Below are positions 18,511 through 30,038 of a DNA stretch of 64,000 bases, piece by piece. Origin of the DNA: Burkholderia mayonis. GTDB lineage: Bacteria > Pseudomonadota > Gammaproteobacteria > Burkholderiales > Burkholderiaceae. How positions within the stretch are numbered: position 1 is the stretch's first letter; every line of letters starts with the position of its first letter. The stretch covers positions 62,001-126,000 of the forward strand of contig NZ_CP013386.1 of NCBI RefSeq assembly GCF_001523745.2. Direction: 5' to 3'. The translations under genes were made by a program, and so were the position numbers. The notes beneath the pieces are model-generated. The model was not told the origin of the DNA, searched no databases, and worked only from the letters and a program-made list of their open reading frames with translations.

Positions 18511-19821
18511 ATGAACCAGCCGTTGCCCGTCACTGTGCTGTCCGGCTTCCTCGGCGCCGGCAAGACCACGCTGCTCAATCACATCCTCGCGAATCGCGCC
18601 GGCCTGAAGGTCGCCGTGATCGTCAACGACCTCGCCGCCGTCAACGTCGACGCGACGCTCGTGCGCGACGCGGCCGAGCTGTCGCACGTCGAGGAGCGTC
18701 TCGTCGAAATGTCGAACGGCTGCATCTGCTGCACGCTGCGCGACGACCTGCTCGTCGAGATCCGCCGCCTCGCGGCCGAAAACCGCTTCGACGCGATCCT
18801 GATCGAATCGACCGGCATCGCCGAGCCGATGCCGATTGCCGAGACCTTCACATTCGTCGACGACGACGGCTCGACGCTCGCAGACGTCGCGCGCCTCGAC
18901 ACGATGGTCACGGTCGTCGACGCGTTCAACTTCCTGCAAGACTATGGCCGCGACGACGCGCTCGCCGAGCGCGGCCTCGCCGCGACCGAAGAAGACGACC
19001 GCACGCTCGTCGAGCTGCTGATCGAGCAGATCGAATTCTGCGACGTGCTCGTCATCAACAAGGCGGATCTCGTCGATGCCGACGCGCTCGCGCGCCTGCA
19101 GCGCATCCTCGCGAATCTGAATCCGCGCGCGCGGCAAATCGTCAGCCGCTTCGGCGACGTGCCGCTCGCCGACGTGATCGACACCGGGCTCTTCGATTTC
19201 GAAGCGGCCGCGAACGCGCCGGGCTGGCTCGCGTCGCTCGAGCATCGCCATGACGAAAACGAAGACGACGGGCACGCCCCCGGCGATGCGCACGTGCACA
19301 GCGAAGCCGACGAATACGGAATCGGCCACTTCGTCTACCGCGCGCGCCGGCCGTTTCATCCGGAGCGGCTCTGGGCGTTGCTGCACGAAGAGTGGAAGGG
19401 CGTGCTGCGCAGCAAGGGATTCTTCTGGCTCGCGACGCGCGACGACATCGCCGGCTCGCTGTCTCAGGCGGGCGGCGTGTGCCGGCACGGTCCGGCCGGG
19501 CACTGGTGGGCGGCGCAGGACCGCTCGGAATGGCCGGAAGAGGGCGACGAGCTGTACAAAGAGATCGTCGCCGACTGGCACGGCGACCTCGCCGATACGT
19601 CGATCGGCGACCGTCGGCAGGAGCTCGTGCTGATCGGCATTGAGCTCGACGCGCTCGCGTGGCGCGCGAAGTTCGACGCGTGTCTGCTCACCGACGCCGA
19701 GTACGCGCAAGACAAGAACGCTTGGACGCGCTACGCGGATCCGTTCCCGGCATGGGACGTCGACGAACATGAGCACGATCATGACCACGGCGACGACGCC
19801 GAAATCGTCCATCGCCACTGA
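18511..19821 (+). CDS. CobW/COG0523-family metal GTPase
   Basis: 436 residues from the ATG at the start of [20 protein letters not shown]; the frame is open upstream but only this start gives the family N-terminus. Walker [10 protein letters not shown] (12-20), the metal-binding CxCC motif (GCICC, C71/C73/C74), Walker [12 protein letters not shown], and the NKAD guanine motif. A His/Asp-rich loop lies mid-protein ([19 protein letters not shown]) and the C-terminus is [17 protein letters not shown]. The family comprises GTP-dependent metal chaperones; the histidines favour zinc. The exact client is unknown. Confidence 0.92.
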   Translation: MNQPLPVTVLSGFLGAGKTTLLNHILANRAGLKVAVIVNDLAAVNVDATLVRDAAELSHVEERLVEMSNGCICCTLRDDLLVEIRRLAAENRFDAILIESTGIAEPMPIAETFTFVDDDGSTLADVARLDTMVTVVDAFNFLQDYGRDDALAERGLAATEEDDRTLVELLIEQIEFCDVLVINKADLVDADALARLQRILANLNPRARQIVSRFGDVPLADVIDTGLFDFEAAANAPGWLASLEHRHDENEDDGHAPGDAHVHSEADEYGIGHFVYRARRPFHPERLWALLHEEWKGVLRSKGFFWLATRDDIAGSLSQAGGVCRHGPAGHWWAAQDRSEWPEEGDELYKEIVADWHGDLADTSIGDRRQELVLIGIELDALAWRAKFDACLLTDAEYAQDKNAWTRYADPFPAWDVDEHEHDHDHGDDAEIVHRH

Positions 19822-19877
19822 TCGTCAAAGATTGAAAAAGACCATGCGGCGTGGCAAAAAAGCCGCGCCGAAAAGAA

Positions 19878-19905
19878 AAAAACCCGCTGGCATCAGCGGG
19901 TTTTT
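19878..19905 (-). terminator. Rho-independent terminator of hupB, bidirectional
   Basis: A 12-bp perfect stem built on AACCCGCTG / CAGCGGGTT with a 4-nt loop GCAT, flanked by A-runs and T-runs on both sides. It can stop both the HU gene on the minus strand and the COG0523 gene on the plus strand. Confidence 0.9.
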
Positions 19906-19924
19906 CGTTCGCGAACAGTTCGTC

Positions 19925-20203
19925 TCAGCGCTTGTTCACTGCGTCCTTGAACGCCTTGCCAGCCGTGAACTTGACCGTCTTGGCTGCCGGAATCTTGATG
20001 GTCTCGCCCGTCTTGGGGTTACGGCCAGTGCGCGCGGCGCGCTTGCCCGAACCGAAGCTGCCGAAGCCGATCAGTTGAACTGAGTCGCCTTTCGACACAG
20101 ACTTCTTGATCACTTCGAGGAGCGTGTCCAGCGTTTCGCCGGTTTGAGCCTTGCTGGCGCCCGTCTGGGCGGCGACGGCGTCGATCAGTTCCTGTTTGTT
20201 CAT
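19925..20203 (-). CDS. hupB: DNA-binding protein HU
   Basis: 92 residues, the full length of HU. N-terminus [20 protein letters not shown] and the conserved [25 protein letters not shown]-binding arm. Start fixed by AAAGGAACCTTA before the ATG. A histone-like dimer that bends DNA and also assists DnaA at replication origins; the candidate origin lies 2.5 kb away. I use hupB by analogy; hupA cannot be excluded. Confidence 0.97.
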   Translation of the reverse strand: MNKQELIDAVAAQTGASKAQTGETLDTLLEVIKKSVSKGDSVQLIGFGSFGSGKRAARTGRNPKTGETIKIPAAKTVKFTAGKAFKDAVNKR

Positions 20204-20251
20204 TAAGGTTCCTTTCCAGGTTAGGTTGACACGAACAGCGCGAACGCGCCG

Positions 20252-20280
20252 ATTATACGTGCGCGAACCGTGCCGTCTAT
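20252..20280 (-). promoter_or_regulatory. Promoter of the HU gene
   Basis: Minus strand: perfect -10 TATAAT (20252-20257) with TAGACG as -35 at 16-bp spacing. It gives a leader of roughly 40 nt before the HU start. Confidence 0.7.
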
Positions 20281-20593
20281 AGTGTGTGGCGACGGCACAG
20301 CGCAAAGTATTGCGCCGCGCAACGCACCGCCGGGTGTGCCTCCTGGCAGCTCCGCGATACGGCGCTTGCTATGATAGCGCAGCGCAAACCCAATAACGAC
20401 AAGGGTTTCAAAGATTTTCGAGCGAATTTTGTCGAGTTAGATGCTTCCCGTGCGGTTTCCGAGCCGCGCGATCCGGCTTCGCCGCGGCGCGTCCGAAGCC
20501 GGCGCACCGTTCTGTTGGATTTTGCCAACGCCTTGCGGGACGGGGCTCGCGCGGCGGTTCGTCGCAATTTCGCCGCCTTCTTTTTTGTTTCGC

Positions 20594-22561
20594 ATGCCCG
20601 ATCGAATCGTTCCGGCGACGCTCGTCTTCCGCGAAGACGGCACCGTCGTCTCGCCCCTCTACGGCGACATCTACCATAGCGCAGCAGGCGCGCTTGCCCA
20701 GGCCGACCACGTGTTCATCCGCGGCAACGACCTGCCGCGGCGCTGGCAGCACAAGCGAACTTTCACGATCGTCGAGACGGGTTTCGGCATCGGCTGCAAC
20801 TTTCTCGCGACATGGGCCGCATGGCGCGCCGATCCGTTGCACGGCGAGCGGCTTCACTTCGTGTCGGTCGAAAAGCACCCGTTCGCGCACGACGACCTGC
20901 GTCGCGCTGCCGCGCATATCGTTGCATATACAACTATTGAGCCGCTCGTCGACGAACTCGCGAACGCATGGCCCTCGCTCACACCGGGCGTCCACCGTCT
21001 CGAATTCGACGACGGCCGCGTGACGCTCACGCTCGTGTTCGGCGATGCGCTCGACGTGCTGCCGAATCTCGTGCTGCGCGCAAACGCGTTCTATCTCGAC
21101 GGCTTCGCACCGTCGAAAAACGCGGACATGTGGTCGCCCGCGATCTTCAAGTCGCTCGCGAAGCTCGCCGACGAGCATGCGACGTTCGCGACCTACACGA
21201 GCGCGGGCACCGTCAAGCGTGCGCTCGACGAAGCGGGTTTCACGTATCGGAAAGCCGAAGGCTTCGCCGGCAAGCGCGCGATGCTCGTCGGCGAATTCGC
21301 GCCGCGCTGGCGCGTGCGGCGCCATGAGCCGCCGCGCGCGCGCGCCTTCGGGCCGCGCGATGCGCTCGTGATCGGCGCGGGGCTCGCCGGCTGCGCCGTC
21401 GTCGAGCGGCTCGCCGCGCGCGGCTGGCGCGTGACGCTGATCGAGCGGCACGCGGAGATCGCGAGCGAAGCATCAGGCAATCCCGCCGGCGTGTTCCACC
21501 CGATGATCGCGCGCGACGACAACCTCGCGGCCCGCCTGTCGCGCGCCGGCTTCCTTCATGCGCTGAACCGCTGGCGCGCGCTCGAGCGCGCGGGCCACAC
21601 GTTTGCGCGCAGCACGCAAGGCCTCGTGCAGCTCGCGACATCGGACGACGAGTTCGAGCGGATGTGCGAGAGCATCGATACGCTCGGCGTGCCGGCCGAA
21701 CTCGCGTCGACGCTGTCGCGCGACGAAGCGCGAGCGCTGTTGCGAACGGACGTCGCGTACGGCGGATGGCTGTTTCCTCAAGGCGGCTCGATCAGCCCCG
21801 CCGCGCTCGCGGCTTCGCAATGCGCGGCGGCCGGCGAAAAGCTCACGCGCATCGTCGGCATCGAAGTCGCGCGGCTCGAGCGCGGCGACGACGGCCGTTG
21901 GCGCGCGCTCGACGCATCGGGCGCAACGCTTGCGCAGGCGAGCGTCGTCGTCGTCGCGAACGCGGCCGATGCCGCGCGCATCGCCGGTCTGCGGCATGCG
22001 CCGACGCAGCGCGTGCGCGGCCAGCTCACGCTGCTGCCGCCGGGCAGCGCGCCGGCCGTGCCGGTGCCCGTGATCGGCGACGGCTACGTCGTACCGCTTG
22101 CCAACGGCGTCACGCTGACGGGCGCGACGTACGAGCCGGACGATGCGGACGCGACACTGCGCGAAGCGGGCCATCGCGAAAACCTCGAACGGCTCGAACG
22201 GCTGCTGCCTGCATTTTCTGCGGCCACGCTCGATGCAGGCACGCTGCTGACGGGCCGCGTCGGCTTTCGCTGCGTCGCGAGCGACCGGTTGCCGCTTGTC
22301 GGCGAACTGGGCGATGAGACGGCGGCCGCCCGCAATGCGGCGGCACTGACGGGCGCCAAGCTGCGCGACATTCCGCGCGCGGCGGGCCTGTACGGCGCAT
22401 TCGGCTATGGCTCGCGCGGACTGGTCTGGGCGGCGCTCGGCGCCGAGTTGATCGCCGCGCAGATCGAAGGGGAGCCGTGGCCGCTCGAGCGCGAACTCGC
22501 AGAAGCAATCGACCCGGCCCGCTTTCTCGTCCGCGCATTACGGCACGGGCGCGTCGACTGA
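20594..22561 (+). CDS. mnmC: Bifunctional tRNA mnm5s2U methyltransferase/oxidoreductase MnmC
   Basis: 655 residues. N-terminal methyltransferase domain with SAM motif ETGFGIGCNF (61-70) and YLDGFAPSKNADMWS. C-terminal FAD-dependent domain starting with ALVIGAGLAGCAVVERLAARG (about 257-277) and ending with YGAFGYGSRGLVWAALGAELIA. It removes the carboxymethyl group and then methylates the wobble uridine of certain tRNAs, completing the pathway begun by MnmE/MnmG; mnmG is encoded 30 kb downstream in this window. The start is chosen by family N-terminus (MPDRIVPATLVF); the ribosome site is weak. Confidence 0.94.
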   Translation: MPDRIVPATLVFREDGTVVSPLYGDIYHSAAGALAQADHVFIRGNDLPRRWQHKRTFTIVETGFGIGCNFLATWAAWRADPLHGERLHFVSVEKHPFAHDDLRRAAAHIVAYTTIEPLVDELANAWPSLTPGVHRLEFDDGRVTLTLVFGDALDVLPNLVLRANAFYLDGFAPSKNADMWSPAIFKSLAKLADEHATFATYTSAGTVKRALDEAGFTYRKAEGFAGKRAMLVGEFAPRWRVRRHEPPRARAFGPRDALVIGAGLAGCAVVERLAARGWRVTLIERHAEIASEASGNPAGVFHPMIARDDNLAARLSRAGFLHALNRWRALERAGHTFARSTQGLVQLATSDDEFERMCESIDTLGVPAELASTLSRDEARALLRTDVAYGGWLFPQGGSISPAALAASQCAAAGEKLTRIVGIEVARLERGDDGRWRALDASGATLAQASVVVVANAADAARIAGLRHAPTQRVRGQLTLLPPGSAPAVPVPVIGDGYVVPLANGVTLTGATYEPDDADATLREAGHRENLERLERLLPAFSAATLDAGTLLTGRVGFRCVASDRLPLVGELGDETAAARNAAALTGAKLRDIPRAAGLYGAFGYGSRGLVWAALGAELIAAQIEGEPWPLERELAEAIDPARFLVRALRHGRVD

Positions 22562-23303
22562 CTCACTCGGCCGACCCACCATCTGGGCGGCGGCGCCTTG
22601 CCTTTCTTGCGTGTCGCCGCGCCATTCTCAAACCCAACGTGGACGCCGCACACAGAATCGCCGATCAGTTATCCACTCAGCCCTGTGGATAACCGCACGC
22701 ATTCCCAGCGCAATCCCTGTGCAACCGATGTGGACGTAAACGGGGCAACTTCACACAGCCGCACAGATCCGAAAAAGTTGCTCATCGAAACCCTGTGCGG
22801 GCAAACAGGCTGTACATCCTGTTATGCGACGCGCAAGTTCATGATCCATCGGCGTAAATGCCGGTTATCCACAGAAATTCGGCCGCTTTGTTAACTTCTA
22901 CTATGTATGTATACAGGTTTACCTCAGAGTAAACGGGCGAACCTTGGCGATCGGCCAACCCTTTGCCCGAATTCGGTCCGGTCCGGAATAGCTGTGGCAC
23001 AATCGGTTTCCTTCACGCATGTCATGGCGCTGCGCCACGCGTGCATCAACGGAACGGTCAGCTCGAATTCGAATCTGAGGATTTGAGATCGCGCTGCCCA
23101 TTCACACGCGCCAGGCTGACCCCAGATCGGCCGCAAGCCCGACTGACCGTCGCACCCTTTTCGGCGACGCGGGCTTACCCCATGTCCTACTGGTCGTACA
23201 GAACAACGAACGACGGGGCAACCACTCATCCAGCGCGCATCATTCGCTCGACTCGCTCGATCCGCGTCGCCGGAGGTTGCCTTCCAAAGGAGAAGTCACC
23301 ACG
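22562..23303. other. Candidate origin region, left part (DnaA boxes)
   Basis: 742 bp without a gene. It holds perfect DnaA boxes TTATCCACA at 22865-22873 (plus) and 22684-22692 (minus), plus TTATCCACT at 22669-22677. Next to the box at 22865 is a low-GC stretch (22887-22935) with TTGTTAACTTCTACTATG and GTATGTATACAGG. The 3' 200 bp forms the upstream region of the antiporter gene. The origin call is inferred from the boxes, the AT-rich stretch, the gene-orientation switch and nearby parABS. Confidence 0.65.
22864..22915 (+). repeat. Origin-like inverted repeat, left arm
   Basis: Begins GTTATCCACAGAA, followed by TCGGC, TTGTTAACT, CTACTA and GTATAC. The same words in the same order occur on the opposite strand at 25738-25791, about 2.9 kb away. 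The arms differ by small indels. Confidence 0.8.
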
Positions 23304-25678
<2,375 letters not shown>

Positions 25679-26167
25679 AAAATAGTTTTTCAAATCGTCG
25701 CATCTGACGGGCGCGGGTTTAGGTTTACCCCAACGTATACGTATGTAAACGTAGTAGTAGTTAACAAGCCCCTGCCGATTCTGTGGATAACTTGATATTT
25801 CGCCACAAAGTCAAAGGCCTGTGGCATTGACAACGATGCGAATCGAGTGAGAATTCCGGCGGACGGCTCGGGACGGAAAATTTTTCGGCGAGCCTGTGCC
25901 ACAAGTTGTCAAGAAACGACGCACAGTTCGTTACTGTACTTATTCAGTCGTTATCCACAGGTATGGTGGGATAACTTAGCTGTGCGATTTTCCGCTCTCG
26001 CTTAGAATGTCGGCTTCGCGGTGGTCAGCGCCGACGGGGGTGCTGAAACCGCGTGCAGGTTCGCGGCGTGTGCCTCGCGGCGAACATGTCGGACGCGCTC
26101 GTCCGGGTGCGCCCTTTTGAGACAGAGATCGAGACCTGATCTCCCCACAAACGGCCGCCTTCAAAAG
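25679..26167. other. Candidate origin region, right part (DnaA boxes)
   Basis: 489 bp without a gene and distinctly low in GC from 25679 to 25980. Perfect DnaA boxes lie at 25782-25790 (minus) and 25951-25959 (plus). An AT-rich tract with GTATACGTATGTAAACG and TAGTAGTAGTTAACAAG precedes the first box. The last 150 bp is the leader of the MarR-Cys4 gene. Confidence 0.65.
25738..25791 (-). repeat. Origin-like inverted repeat, right arm
   Basis: On the minus strand reads GTTATCCACAGAATCGGC, then CTTGTTAACT, ACTACTACG and GTATAC, matching the left arm at 22864-22915 in order and orientation relative to its DnaA box. Confidence 0.8.
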
Positions 26168-26833
26168 ATGGCCGGCAACAGCGAAAAGACTATGAGCGAA
26201 GGTGTTTACGGGAACCAGGCTGCGGGGCGAGTGACCCACAGCCTGTTGCGGTTGAGCACGGCTATGCGGAGCCAGGCATGGGATTGGGCGGAAGGCGCGG
26301 GGTTGACGCCGACGCAGGGTGAAATCCTCGTGCTGCTGCTTCAACGCAAGGGGCCGATGCGGCTGGGCGAGATTGCGCGCGAAACGCAATTGACCGCGGC
26401 GACGACGAGCGATGCGGTGAGCACGCTCGAGCACAAGGGGCTTGTCGAGAAGCGTCGCGCGCTCGACGACGGCCGCGCGCTCGCGGTGCGCTTGAGCGCG
26501 CGCGGCCGCACGGCGGCGAAGAAGGCGCTGCAGTGGCCGGACTTCCTGTCGAAAGCGGTCGGCACGCTCGGCGGCGACGAGCAGGGCGTGCTGTATCGCG
26601 CGCTGCTGAAGACGCTGCGCGAGCTGCAGGTCAAGGGCGACATTCCGCCGCACCGGATGTGCGTGACGTGCAAGCACTTCCAGCCGGGCAAGGCGGCGCG
26701 CAAGCCGACCTACCGTTGTTCGTTGCTCGACATGACGATGGCGGACAGCGACCTGCGTCTCGACTGCACGGTGCACGAGGAAGCGGACGCCCTGACGCAG
26801 AAGAAGACCTGGAAACTGTTCGCGCAGGCGTAA
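26168..26833 (+). CDS. MarR-family regulator with C-terminal Cys4 cluster
   Basis: 221 residues. Residues about 20-130 are a MarR winged helix (LTPTQGEILVLLLQRKGPMRLGEIARET, recognition helix TAATTSDAVSTLEHKGLV, wing KRRALDDGRALAVRLSARG). Appended is a 60-residue tail with C165-x2-C168, C184 and C200, which looks like a metal or redox site and is not part of the usual MarR fold. An alternative start is the ATG 24 bp further on. It lies directly after the right origin arm; ligand and targets are unknown. Confidence 0.85.
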   Translation: MAGNSEKTMSEGVYGNQAAGRVTHSLLRLSTAMRSQAWDWAEGAGLTPTQGEILVLLLQRKGPMRLGEIARETQLTAATTSDAVSTLEHKGLVEKRRALDDGRALAVRLSARGRTAAKKALQWPDFLSKAVGTLGGDEQGVLYRALLKTLRELQVKGDIPPHRMCVTCKHFQPGKAARKPTYRCSLLDMTMADSDLRLDCTVHEEADALTQKKTWKLFAQA

Positions 26834-26872
26834 TGCGCGTCGAGCGGGGGCTCGTCCGGGCCGGAGGTGCCG

Positions 26873-27583
26873 ATGAATGCTGAAGCCGTTGCGATTCGCC
26901 ACGTGCATTTCGAGGACCTCGGGAGCTTCGAGCAGGTGCTCGGCGAACGCGGGCGGCGCGTGCGCTATGTCGACGTCGGCGGTTCTCGCGTCGAGGCGCT
27001 CGACGCGCTCGAGCCTTCGCTGCTCGTCGTGCTCGGCGGGCCGATCAGCGCGTACGACGATGAGCTGTATCCGACGACGGCGCTGCTCGCGGCGCTCGTC
27101 GGCAAGCGCATCGAAGCCGGCTTGCCGACGCTCGGCATCTGCCTCGGCTCGCAGCTGATCGCGCGTGCGCTCGGCGCGCGCGTGTATCCGGCGGCGGCGA
27201 AGGAGCTCGGCTGGATACCGCTCACGCTGACGGAAGCGGGGCGCGCGTCGCCGCTGCGATACGTCGACGGTGCGATCACGTCGATGATGCACTGGCACGG
27301 CGACACGTTCGATCTGCCTGCGGGCGCGATCCATCTCGCGTCGACGCCGGCGTGCCGCAACCAGGCCTTCTCGTGGGGCACGCACGTGCTCGCGCTCCAA
27401 TGCCATCCGGAGATCCGCGCCGACCGCTTCGAGCCCTGGCTGATCGGCCATGCGGGCGAGATCGCGGCGACGCCCGGGATCGACGCGAAGCGATTGCGCG
27501 AGCAGACCGCGCAGCTCGGTCCGACGCTCGAATGCGCCGCGCGCAAGATGTTCGGCGAGTGGCTCGATTCGGTTGGGTTGTAG
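26873..27583 (+). CDS. Class I glutamine amidotransferase-like protein
   Basis: 236 residues. Nucleophile Cys90 in LPTLGICLGSQLIARALG, and the catalytic His in VLALQCHPEI. The ATG is preceded by GGAGG at good spacing. Stand-alone proteins of this type are often annotated GuaA-like or as peptidase C26-like amidotransferases; no synthase partner is adjacent, so the acceptor substrate is unknown. Follows the MarR-Cys4 gene by 39 bp and may share its transcript. Confidence 0.88.
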   Translation: MNAEAVAIRHVHFEDLGSFEQVLGERGRRVRYVDVGGSRVEALDALEPSLLVVLGGPISAYDDELYPTTALLAALVGKRIEAGLPTLGICLGSQLIARALGARVYPAAAKELGWIPLTLTEAGRASPLRYVDGAITSMMHWHGDTFDLPAGAIHLASTPACRNQAFSWGTHVLALQCHPEIRADRFEPWLIGHAGEIAATPGIDAKRLREQTAQLGPTLECAARKMFGEWLDSVGL

Positions 27584-27754
27584 CGGCCGGTCGGCTGCGA
27601 TTGCGTTCGTTCGAAACGAAACGGTTCCGGGTTCGTCACCGATCCCAGTGCCGTTTCCATATTCGTTCCATCGCGTGAGTCGTCGTGCTCGCGGCAAGCC
27701 TGCGCGCCGCGTGCTAACCTCGATCGCTCGACTTTCTTCGCGAGAGCGGCTGCC

Positions 27755-28867
27755 ATGAGTGCGTTGTTTTCTCCGTTCACGCTGCGTGGCGTGACGCTTC
27801 CCAATCGCATCGTGATTTCGCCGATGTGCCAGTACTCCGCCGAAAACGGCGAGGCGCGTGCATGGCACCTGATCCACCTCGGCCATCTTGCGCTGTCGGG
27901 CGCGGGACTTCTCTGCATCGAAGCGACGGCGGTCGAGCCCGATGGCCGCATTTCGCCCGCGGACCTCGGCCTGTGGAACGACGCGACCGAAGCCGCGCTC
28001 GAACCCGTGCTCGCGGCGATTCGCAAGCATTCGCCGATTCGCGTCGCGATGCAGCTTTCGCACGCGGGCCGCAAGGCGTCGAGCGACGTGCCGTGGAGCG
28101 GCGGGCAATTGATTTCGGTCGACAAGGGCGGCTGGCAGCCGTTCGCGCCGTCCGCGGTCCCGCATCGGGAAAACGAACCGTCGCCGCTCGCGCTCGACGC
28201 GGCCGGGCTCGAGCGCATTCGTCATGCGTTCGTCGAATCGGCGAGGCGTGCGGCGCGTCTCGGCATCGACGCGCTCGAAGTCCACGCGGCGCACGGCTAT
28301 CTGCTGCATCAATTCCTGTCGCCGCTGGCGAATCATCGCACCGACGCGTACGGCGGCTCGCTCGAGAACCGGATGCGCTTTCCGCTTGAAGTATTCGACG
28401 CGGTGCGTGCGGCGTTTCCGGACGATCGTCCGGTCGGCGTGCGCGTGTCCGCGACCGATTGGGTGCCGGGCGGCTGGGAGCTCGACGATACGATCGCCTT
28501 CGCGCACGCGCTGAAGCGGCGCGGCTGCGACTGGATCGACGTGTCGTCTGGCGGCGTGTCGCCGCTACAGAAGATTCCGCTGTCGCCCGGCTATCAGGTG
28601 CCGTTCGCGCAGGCGGTCAAGCGCGCGGTCGACATGCCGACGGTCGCCGTCGGCCTCATCTCCGATCCCGAGCACGCGAATCGCCTGATCGAAGCGGGCG
28701 ATGCGGACTTCGTCGCGATGGCGCGCGCGATGCTCTACGATCCGCGCTGGCCGTGGCACGCGGCCGCGAAGCTCGGCGCGACGGTCAGTGCGCCGCCGCA
28801 GTATTGGCGTTCGCAGCCGCGCGAGCACAAGGCGCTGTTCGGCGACGTGTCGTTCGGCCAGCGTTAA
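27755..28867 (+). CDS. NADH:flavin oxidoreductase, old yellow enzyme family (YqjM/NamA-like)
   Basis: 370 residues forming an FMN TIM barrel. Cys25 in VISPMCQYSAENG marks the YqjM-like (thermophilic-like) subgroup; MQLSHAGRKAS and the substrate-binding pair in EVHAAHGYLLHQFLSP follow, and the C-terminal VGLISDPEHANRLIEAGDADFVAMARAML binds the phosphate. It reduces activated alkenes with NADPH; the natural substrate is generally unknown. Stands alone 171 bp after the amidotransferase gene. Confidence 0.93.
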   Translation: MSALFSPFTLRGVTLPNRIVISPMCQYSAENGEARAWHLIHLGHLALSGAGLLCIEATAVEPDGRISPADLGLWNDATEAALEPVLAAIRKHSPIRVAMQLSHAGRKASSDVPWSGGQLISVDKGGWQPFAPSAVPHRENEPSPLALDAAGLERIRHAFVESARRAARLGIDALEVHAAHGYLLHQFLSPLANHRTDAYGGSLENRMRFPLEVFDAVRAAFPDDRPVGVRVSATDWVPGGWELDDTIAFAHALKRRGCDWIDVSSGGVSPLQKIPLSPGYQVPFAQAVKRAVDMPTVAVGLISDPEHANRLIEAGDADFVAMARAMLYDPRWPWHAAAKLGATVSAPPQYWRSQPREHKALFGDVSFGQR

Positions 28868-29158
28868 GCGCTGCGTGTGCGTCGCATATGCGGCGCGTGG
28901 CGGATGATCGGCGCGAGCGCCGAACCGAGCGCCGATTCGATCGGCGTCGCGTGATTTCGTGTGATTTCACTCGATTTCGTGCGTCGAGCGGCTGTTCGAT
29001 GTTGAACGAAGCAATCCCTAACGTGTAGGATTCGGGTGATTCGCACTCGGCCGGCGCATGGCATGCAATGCCGCTTGCGCCGCGATCGACGAAGCGGCGC
29101 GAGCAACATGCGCCGCGCGTTCGTTTCAGTTTCAAGTCGTCTTCAAAGGATTCGTTCG

Positions 29159-29665
29159 ATGAGTTCACGCAGGATCGTGGTGCGCCGCTCGGGCGTTCAC
29201 GGCAAGGGCGTATTCGCCGCGGTACCGATCAAAGCGGGAGAGCGCGTAGTCGAATACAAGGGCGAGCGGATCTCGTGGAAAGAGGCGCTGCGCCGCCATC
29301 CGCACGACCCGGACGATCCGAATCACACGTTCTATTTCGCGCTCGAAGAGGGCGGCGTGATCGACGGCAAGATCGACGGCAACAGCGCACGCTGGATCAA
29401 TCACTCGTGTGCGCCGAATTGCGAAGCCGAGGAGGTGGACGGACGCGTGTTCATCCACGCGTTGCGCGACATCGGCGAGCAGGAAGAGCTGTTTTACGAC
29501 TACGGCCTCGTGATCGACGCGCGCCTGACGAAGAAGCTCAAGCGCGAATACGCGTGCCGTTGCGGCGCGGCGACTTGCCGGGGCACGCTGCTCGCGACGT
29601 CGGAAAAAGACGAGGGCAAGAAAAAGAAGAAGGCGAAGAAGGGCGGCAAGGATAAGAAGAAGTGA
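29159..29665 (+). CDS. SET-domain protein (putative lysine methyltransferase)
   Basis: 168 residues. The SET domain is complete: RSGVHGKGVFA near residue 10, the pseudoknot motif RWINHSCAPNC (79-88), ELFYDYG (110-116), and a post-SET-like CRCGAATC (C133, C135, C140) with room for one zinc. The C-terminus is a Lys-rich tail (GKKKKKAKKGGKDKKK). AAAGGA precedes the ATG. SET proteins methylate lysines; Burkholderia and Legionella SET proteins have been reported as secreted effectors acting on host histones (BtSET, LegAS4). Whether this is that protein I cannot tell from sequence alone. Confidence 0.9.
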   Translation: MSSRRIVVRRSGVHGKGVFAAVPIKAGERVVEYKGERISWKEALRRHPHDPDDPNHTFYFALEEGGVIDGKIDGNSARWINHSCAPNCEAEEVDGRVFIHALRDIGEQEELFYDYGLVIDARLTKKLKREYACRCGAATCRGTLLATSEKDEGKKKKKAKKGGKDKKK

Positions 29666-30038
29666 CGCCGCCGCGGCGATGCACGATGCCATTGTGCGCA
29701 CGTCGCGGTTTCGCCGGTTCGAACGGGCGGCCGAATCGAAGACGGCCGTCCCGATGCTTTCCAATCCCAACTAATCAGGCTGTGGCTGCGATCCTTCGCA
29801 GGGTCGGCGCGCGCCATTTGCGTCGTGTCGTCGATGGGGCATTCGTGAACGCGTTGCGCAACGTCGCGTGCGAACGCTGTTCGGCGCGGTCTCGATCGGG
29901 CCGCATGAGCGGTCATCATTCGACGATATCGATTCGCTGCGCAGACGCGGCGTAAACGGGCAAGCCGCGCCGCCCGTCCGCGGACATCGCTCGTGCGCGG
30001 CTCGTGCGGACACAGGCTGCGCTCGAGCCGCCACCTTG
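29666..30038. other. Gap between convergent SET gene and sensor kinase
   Basis: 373 bp at the 3' ends of two convergent genes. I see no convincing gene, no clear terminator hairpin with a T-run, and no repeat. Confidence 0.5.

Noticed and set aside
22730..22738. Possible extra DnaA box TGTGGACGT
   Set aside because: Too many mismatches to TTATCCACA on either strand.
25976..28507. 843-codon open frame on the minus strand
   Set aside because: It runs antisense through the MarR, amidotransferase and flavoprotein genes, is extremely Arg-rich, has no ribosome site and no domain. It is a by-product of GC3-biased genes on the other strand.
28940..28985. Three short repeats of GTGATTTC/CGATTTCG upstream of the SET gene
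   Set aside because: Too short and irregular to call a repeat element or operator.
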